Shown piece by piece: positions 59,823-64,000 of a stretch of 64,000 nt of DNA. The notes beneath the pieces are model-generated. The model ran no database searches. It was not told where the DNA came from and saw only the letters and a list, made by a program, of their open reading frames with translations. This DNA comes from Streptomyces venezuelae (GTDB taxonomy: Bacteria > Actinomycetota > Actinomycetes > Streptomycetales > Streptomycetaceae), in the NCBI RefSeq assembly GCF_008642315.1, contig NZ_CP029192.1, positions 434,001 to 498,000 on the forward strand, in the 5' to 3' direction. The position numbers and the translations under genes are program-made. Each line of letters begins with the position of its first letter. The first letter of the stretch is position 1.

Positions 59823-60530
59823 ATGGCAGCAGCACGGCGACGGCGACGGCCGTTACGGAAGAGGACGCGTCGCCAGGTGCGGTTCTGGGGCAGTGCGGCC
59901 GCGCTGGTCGCCGCGATGTGGGCGGCCGGGCACTGGGCGAACGTGTGGCCCGTCCTGCTGGCCGTCCTGATCGTGGCCGTGCTCGGCGGCTCCGGTTACG
60001 GGCTGTGGCAGGCGCACCGCCGCGCGGTCGGCAAGGACCGGGCGTGGCGGCTGGAGGAGGACGCGCGGGCGCGGGAGCTGTCGATGACCGAGGTCGACGC
60101 ACTCACCTGGCAGGACTTCGAACGGTACGTCGCCGACCTGTGCCGCCGGGACGGTTGTACGCAGGTCGTCGTCAGCGGGCGGAGTGGTGACCTGGGCGCC
60201 GACGTGATCGGCTGTCTCGCGGACGGCCGCAAGCTGGTGATCCAGTGCAAGAAGTACGCGCCGGAACGCAGCGTCTCCTCCCAGGACATGCAGAAGTTCC
60301 TCGGCACGGCCCGCAACGAACACGGCGCGGACGTCGCCCTGTTCGTCACCACCTGCCGCAGGTTCACGGCGGCCGCACTGGGCCTGGCCGTGCGGCACGA
60401 CATCGTCGCGGTCCACCGCGATCTGCTGGGGGCGTGGGTCAAGGGCGCCCGACTGGACAGTCTGCTCCCCCTGAACGGCCGGGGCCACGGCGACGGCGGC
60501 AGCCGCGGACAGCGCCGCTCGCCCGCCTAG
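59823..60530 (+). CDS. Membrane-anchored Mrr-type restriction endonuclease
   Basis: A 235-residue protein. Arg-rich N-terminus, two adjacent membrane helices (FWGSAAALVAAMWAAGHW and VWPVLLAVLIVAVLGGSGYG), then an Mrr-catalytic (PD-(D/E)XK) domain: Glu100 in WQDFERYVADL, Asp127 in GDLGADVIG, and Gln141-x-Lys143 in VIQCKKYAPE, with VSSQDMQKFLGTARNEHGAD and ALFVTTCRRFT after it. The catalytic residues are intact. Mrr nucleases cut modified DNA; the membrane anchor suggests action on incoming DNA. The ATG at 59823 follows GGGAGCC. It overlaps the convergent glycosyltransferase gene by 4 bases. Confidence 0.88.
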   Translation: MAAARRRRRPLRKRTRRQVRFWGSAAALVAAMWAAGHWANVWPVLLAVLIVAVLGGSGYGLWQAHRRAVGKDRAWRLEEDARARELSMTEVDALTWQDFERYVADLCRRDGCTQVVVSGRSGDLGADVIGCLADGRKLVIQCKKYAPERSVSSQDMQKFLGTARNEHGADVALFVTTCRRFTAAALGLAVRHDIVAVHRDLLGAWVKGARLDSLLPLNGRGHGDGGSRGQRRSPA

Positions 60531-62716
60531 CCCGCGGGCACGTCCCGCAAGCTCAGTGCCAGGTCGTTGGTGACCGTGAAGAAGGGCTTGGCGCGTGTCG
60601 CGCCGCGTGTGCTGTGCGACAGGTCGGCGGCCGGGAAGGCATCCGTCTTCTTGCGTTCGACGATGTCGCCTCCGATCCGGCCGATGGTGATGGGCGGGCT
60701 GACGTGCCCCACGTAGAGGCGTAGGTCCCACACGTCGTGGGCGCTGCTCCGCCGGGCGAGCGCCCGGGAGTAGGGCAGGGTGAAGGAGAAGCCCGACGGA
60801 CGGGACGGCTCTTCCATGAGGGGTGTCGCCGGTACGTCCTCGGCGGGAGCGGGCGTGACGGGGACCGTGAAGTCGTACGCATCGCCCTGACGGGAGACGG
60901 CGATCACCGATGCGTCGTACAAGGGGCGGCGCAAGTCGCTGGCGAGGAGTCGCGCGGTGACTGTGGCGTGGGCGTCGCCGATGGTGATGCCGGTGACCTC
61001 GGCGTGTGCGGGGCGCTGCCAGGTGCGCAGGGCCAGGAAGCCGTCGGAGGTGGTGTAGGGGAGCACAGCGGTCACGTTGCCGTCGACGAGTGCGGGCAGG
61101 GATCCAACGCTGCGTGCCCGTTCCGCCAGGGCGCAGACGAGCCGCGTCCTCTTCACCGCGGTGCCGCGGCCCGTGACGTAACAGTCCCAGCGGCCTTCCG
61201 GCAGTTCGTGCTCGGCCGGGTCGAGTGTGATGCGGGGCGGCGATATGTCGGCCGGTAAGGGGATGCGTATGTGGCGGCCCTTGGGATCGCGGCGCAGGCG
61301 GGCCACGAAGTCGAGGGGGCCGGGCGGTAAGGATGCCGTGTCGAGGCGGACGCTGACGCCGCGGTCATTCGTGACGCGGGCGAAAGCGACGGGGCGCACG
61401 GCGGCCGGTTGAGAGTCGGCGGACGGTTCGGACGGTTCGGACGCAGAGGCGGGATCCGGGGTCGGTTCCTCTCGCGTGTCGCGGCCGGTGGCCGGTAACG
61501 CGGACCGCAACTTGGACCACCATGTGCCGCGGTGCGCGGTCTTGGCCGGGGCTTTGCGGGGCAGGGCCGAGAGTTCCTGGAACAGGGTCTCGTAGCGCAG
61601 GGCGAGAGCCGATGGAGCGTACGTCCGTGCCCGTCCTCGAGCTGCGGCACCGAGCCGCTCACGGAGGAACGAGTCGGCCATGAGCCGGTCGAGGGCCTCC
61701 GCGTACCCGTCCACGCCCGCGTCCAGAGGCACCAGGACACCGTTCGTCTCGTCGATGATCTCCGCGGGCCCGTGGGGACAGTCGGTGGAGATCACGGGGA
61801 CGCCGCAGTGCATGGCCTCGACGATCGTCATGCCGAAGGACTCCATGTCGGAGGAGACGGCGGCGATGGCGCCCTTCGCCCACTCGGCCTCGATCGGGGA
61901 GACCGGCCCCATGAGGAACGCGCGGTCGTACAGGCCGAGTTCGTCGATCCGGCGGCGCAGGGCGGGGCGTTCCGGGCCTCGCCCGTAGAGGCGCAGCGAC
62001 CAGGTGGGGTGGGTGGCGGCGATCTTCGCGAAGGCGTCGATGAGCCGGTCGTAGCGTTTGACGGCGACGAGCCGGCCTGCGGCGACGATGACGTTCGAGC
62101 GCAGGTCCGAGGGCTCGACGGCGGGTTGGGGGACGCTGTTGGGAATGCAGAGGATGCGGGCCGGTACGTCCGGCAGCGCCCGGCGGTACTGTGCGGCGTC
62201 GGCGCCGGACACGGTCACGAAGGCGTCCAGTTGGGCGATCGCCTTGTTCTGGTGCGCACGTAACGTGGGGTTGTGGGCGTCCAGGCTCAGGTGCTCCTGG
62301 CCAATTCGCAGGTACCGGTTCTGGCCGTCGCGGGCGAGGTAGCCGTTGAGGTCGGGGCGGGTGGCGATCACCACGTCGGCGTCCGTCCCGCGCAGCCACT
62401 CACCGATGCGTTCGTCCTGCAAGGCGGAGTAGGGCAGGCGCGCGGAGTTCGCGGCGGCGCCGGTGTCCGGGAACATCGTGCACGGTTGAGCGGTGAGCGG
62501 GTGGCCGCCTTCGTAGGCGGGGCTTTCCGCGCGCATGTCGATGAGCGGGGTCAGCGTCACCCGTTCATCGAGGACGAGTTCAGTTCGGTCGCTGACCTGG
62601 TGGACGGTCACGACCTCGACGTCGTGCCGGTCGGCGAGTGCGCGCGACAGATTGACGGTGGCGCGGATCGTCCCCCCGATGCCGTAGGCATTGTTGATCA
62701 AAAACGCGATCTTCAC
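60527..62716 (-). CDS. GT4 glycosyltransferase with C-terminal beta-rich extension
   Basis: A 729-residue protein. Residues 1-385 form a GT-B glycosyltransferase of family 4: VKIAFLINNAYGIGGTIRAT, DVVIATRPDLNGYLA, VIVAAGRLVAVKRYDRLIDAF, RLYGRGPERPALRRRIDELG and the EX7E donor motif in MESFGMTIVEAMHCGVPVI. A charged Pro/Ser-rich linker (about 386-455) is followed by a ~270-residue beta-rich part with repeats such as PKGRHIRIPLPADI and VWDLRLYVGHVSPPITIGRI. That tail is like those of cell-wall teichoic-acid type transferases in Streptomyces; its function is unknown. The start GTG at 62716 follows GGGGGAAG. Probably involved in wall glycopolymer synthesis. Confidence 0.87.
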   Translation of the reverse strand: MKIAFLINNAYGIGGTIRATVNLSRALADRHDVEVVTVHQVSDRTELVLDERVTLTPLIDMRAESPAYEGGHPLTAQPCTMFPDTGAAANSARLPYSALQDERIGEWLRGTDADVVIATRPDLNGYLARDGQNRYLRIGQEHLSLDAHNPTLRAHQNKAIAQLDAFVTVSGADAAQYRRALPDVPARILCIPNSVPQPAVEPSDLRSNVIVAAGRLVAVKRYDRLIDAFAKIAATHPTWSLRLYGRGPERPALRRRIDELGLYDRAFLMGPVSPIEAEWAKGAIAAVSSDMESFGMTIVEAMHCGVPVISTDCPHGPAEIIDETNGVLVPLDAGVDGYAEALDRLMADSFLRERLGAAARGRARTYAPSALALRYETLFQELSALPRKAPAKTAHRGTWWSKLRSALPATGRDTREEPTPDPASASEPSEPSADSQPAAVRPVAFARVTNDRGVSVRLDTASLPPGPLDFVARLRRDPKGRHIRIPLPADISPPRITLDPAEHELPEGRWDCYVTGRGTAVKRTRLVCALAERARSVGSLPALVDGNVTAVLPYTTSDGFLALRTWQRPAHAEVTGITIGDAHATVTARLLASDLRRPLYDASVIAVSRQGDAYDFTVPVTPAPAEDVPATPLMEEPSRPSGFSFTLPYSRALARRSSAHDVWDLRLYVGHVSPPITIGRIGGDIVERKKTDAFPAADLSHSTRGATRAKPFFTVTNDLALSLRDVPAG

Positions 62717-63554
62717 TCTGTTTACTTCCCCCGGCGCAGCCACCCCGGTCAGGGGCGTGCGCCATCAGCCCTGCGTGGGAGTGCGCGCCGCGCAGGACGT
62801 GTTCCGGTCGCTTGTCCTCTGCCAGCCGTGCCGCGTACGGATGCGTGCCGTACGCATGGATCGCACAAGGTCACGACGCTGCGGATTTGCCGCGCGACGT
62901 GCGGTATTTCGTGGCGAAGGTGGCCATGGAACGCGCCCCCCGCGGTTCCGTCGGCATGTGAATACCTTCATTCAAATCCACAGGGTGTTCACATGTCCAG
63001 TACGACGTAACGGGTGAATGCACCAGATTCAGGGCATGTCACCCCACCCAGCAGCCCCGCTTTCACCCAGCGAGGGCTGCAATCATGGAGAAACAGTGAA
63101 GATCCGGAAGCCCTCCGTCAGGGTTGCCCAGCAATGCATGACGGACGCATAACAGATCCCTGAAATGTTATTCAGCGGAGATATCCAACTAGGCTGAATA
63201 TCCTGCGCGAGAGCGCAGTGCTCCTATGACTAAAGAGTTGGTGAGGTCCTCGAGGCACGGCCGGCCGAGGAAGCCGACTTGGCGCGGCGCCGCGTCGGTG
63301 ACGAATGCGGGGAGCGGTCTGCCCACGGGCACACGGTCGACCTCGTCAGGTTGACCCCTCAGGATTCCACCCGACGATTGCTCTGCATGTGGCTCTGCAC
63401 GACCCAACCCGCGTTCTGCGCGAGGTCGAAGCGAAGCGGCGCATACTGGCCCGCCCCGCCCCTGCCCCCTGGCCGTGCGTCGGGGAGCCCCCGAGTCACC
63501 CCGGCAATGGCAGCCCGGAAACTGCACCGGGCCAGGGGCTGTAACCAGCAGGGT
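62717..63554. other. Gene-poor region with inverted repeats
   Basis: About 840 bases, more AT-rich than the rest (notably 62870-63240), without a convincing gene. Two perfect inverted repeats stand out: CATGTGAA (62955-62962) with TTCACATG (62988-62995), and ATTCAGC (63170-63176) with GCTGAAT (63193-63199). GTGAAT/GTGTTC half-sites occur nearby. These are candidate operators or RNA stems. A 38-codon frame at 63036-63152 and a 112-codon minus-strand frame at 63189-63527 have unlikely composition and were not called. Confidence 0.4.
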
Positions 63555-63743
63555 TCAGACCCCGGGTCCCCCCACGTTCTGGTTCCTGGCGTTCAACCCG
63601 CCGAGGCCCTGCGCCAACCCCTGCTCAGCCGCCCCGCGCTCCAGCGCGCCGCGCTCCCCCGCGCCCCCTCGGCGCCGCAGTACGAGCCAGCACGCTCCCA
63701 TCGCAGCCGCGGCCACGACCAGCACAGCAACAATGACCATCAC
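63555..63743 (-). CDS. Small single-helix membrane protein
   Basis: A 62-residue protein: GTG at 63743 follows GGGGGA with four bases between. One hydrophobic helix (VIVAVLVVAAAAMGACWLVL) is followed by RRR and a Gly/Ala/Arg-rich tail with ERGALERGAAEQGLAQGLGG. No family recognised. The tail resembles short SHOCT-like helices only loosely. It may be co-transcribed with the DHFR-like gene 110 bases upstream. Confidence 0.45.
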   Translation of the reverse strand: MMVIVAVLVVAAAAMGACWLVLRRRGGAGERGALERGAAEQGLAQGLGGLNARNQNVGGPGV

Positions 63744-63852
63744 GCGTCCCCCAGTCCTCATCGGTACGGCGGCGCCGTCACACGGCCCGCCTTGATCCAC
63801 AGTGTCGCCGAACACACGGTTCTAGGAAAAGCGGACATGCCGCAGGCCGGTG

Positions 63853-64000
63853 TCAACTACGGGAGGGCCGCGCCTGATTGCGCACGTGGAAGCGGAGCAT
63901 CGTGACGGCGCCCGACTGGGTGTTGGCGAAAGGCTCCAGGTCGATCCTGCCGAGGCTCGGGGGCGAGAAGCGGACGCCGTCGCCGAGCAACACCGGCAGG
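63853..64000 (-). CDS. Dihydrofolate reductase / RibD C-terminal family protein (3' end only)
   Basis: The last 48 codons of a leftward gene whose start lies beyond the window edge. The translated end is LPVLLGDGVRFSPPSLGRID followed by LEPFANTQSGAVTMLRFHVR, with stop at 63853-63855. LPVLLGDGVRF and the closing MLRFHV strand are typical of the RibD-C/DHFR-like proteins common in Streptomyces, which reduce unknown pterin- or flavin-like substrates with NADPH. Confidence 0.75.
   Translation of the reverse strand, partial: LPVLLGDGVRFSPPSLGRIDLEPFANTQSGAVTMLRFHVRNQARPSRS

Noticed and set aside
63189-63527. 112-codon minus-strand frame in the gene-poor interval
   Set aside because: Composition is odd, there is no ribosome site and no recognisable block; insufficient support.

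Overview
The window is very GC-rich (about 73% by eye), with dense genes, GTG/TTG starts, strong third-position G/C, leaderless promoters and many actinobacterial families (SigB/F sigma factor, DUF397, LytR-CpsA-Psr, ANTAR, CsbD, mycothiol-type DinB). It reads as a Streptomyces chromosome, or a very close relative. I see no rRNA, tRNA, CRISPR array, transposase or phage block. About 60 protein-coding loci are supported, two of them broken.

Layout. 1-6.5 kb: DinB/methyltransferase/immunity-like operon, a small conserved protein, an antibiotic-type ABC-F gene behind a leaderless 14-codon leader but split by two frameshifts, and a secreted peptidoglycan amidase. 6.5-12 kb: NUDIX, an FtsW/RodA-LCP wall operon and a two-component system; the LCP and response-regulator promoters share an 11-bp-period CCTGAG operator. 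12-18 kb: double-domain ABC permease with an AAA-associated ATPase behind a leader ORF, a membrane EEP phosphatase and an unknown protein. 18-24 kb: HD protein/GlxA regulator pair, Tat-exported GH95 fucosidase, universal stress protein, DUF397. 24-30 kb: acyl-CoA/steroid-type degradation set (two thiolase-like lipid-transfer proteins, DUF35, crotonase, FadD) around a probable TetR operator.

30-35 kb is a partner-switching stress module: SigB/F-type sigma factor, RsbW-type kinase, STAS antagonist, CsbD, RsbQ-like hydrolase, RsbP-like PAS-PP2C phosphatase and a second STAS protein. 35-43 kb: MocR regulator with divergent YczE membrane protein across a perfect palindrome, secreted chorismate mutase, hydrolase, phenylacetate-CoA ligase with promoter and operator, STAS-ANTAR fusion, leaderless winged-helix regulator, acyl-CoA synthetase. 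43-49 kb: secreted penicillin-acylase-family enzyme, then a FadD-nitronate monooxygenase operon whose upstream site matches the one at 28.4 kb, a VOC protein and a VOC pseudogene with an internal TAG.

49-64 kb: Pro-rich surface protein and DUF4239 membrane protein separated by four decamer repeats, a phytoene-desaturase-like oxidoreductase, a second two-component system followed by an ABC/FtsX transporter with a 17-bp tandem repeat in between, a PH-like membrane protein, a membrane-anchored Mrr-type nuclease, a two-part GT4 glycosyltransferase, a largely gene-free stretch with inverted repeats, and the 3' end of a dihydrofolate-reductase-like gene. The most promising leads are the RsbQ/RsbP stress cluster, the two shared-operator pairs (9.6/11.9 kb and 28.4/48.3 kb) and the two leader-ORF arrangements. 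All functions are inferred from sequence by eye; no database search was run.
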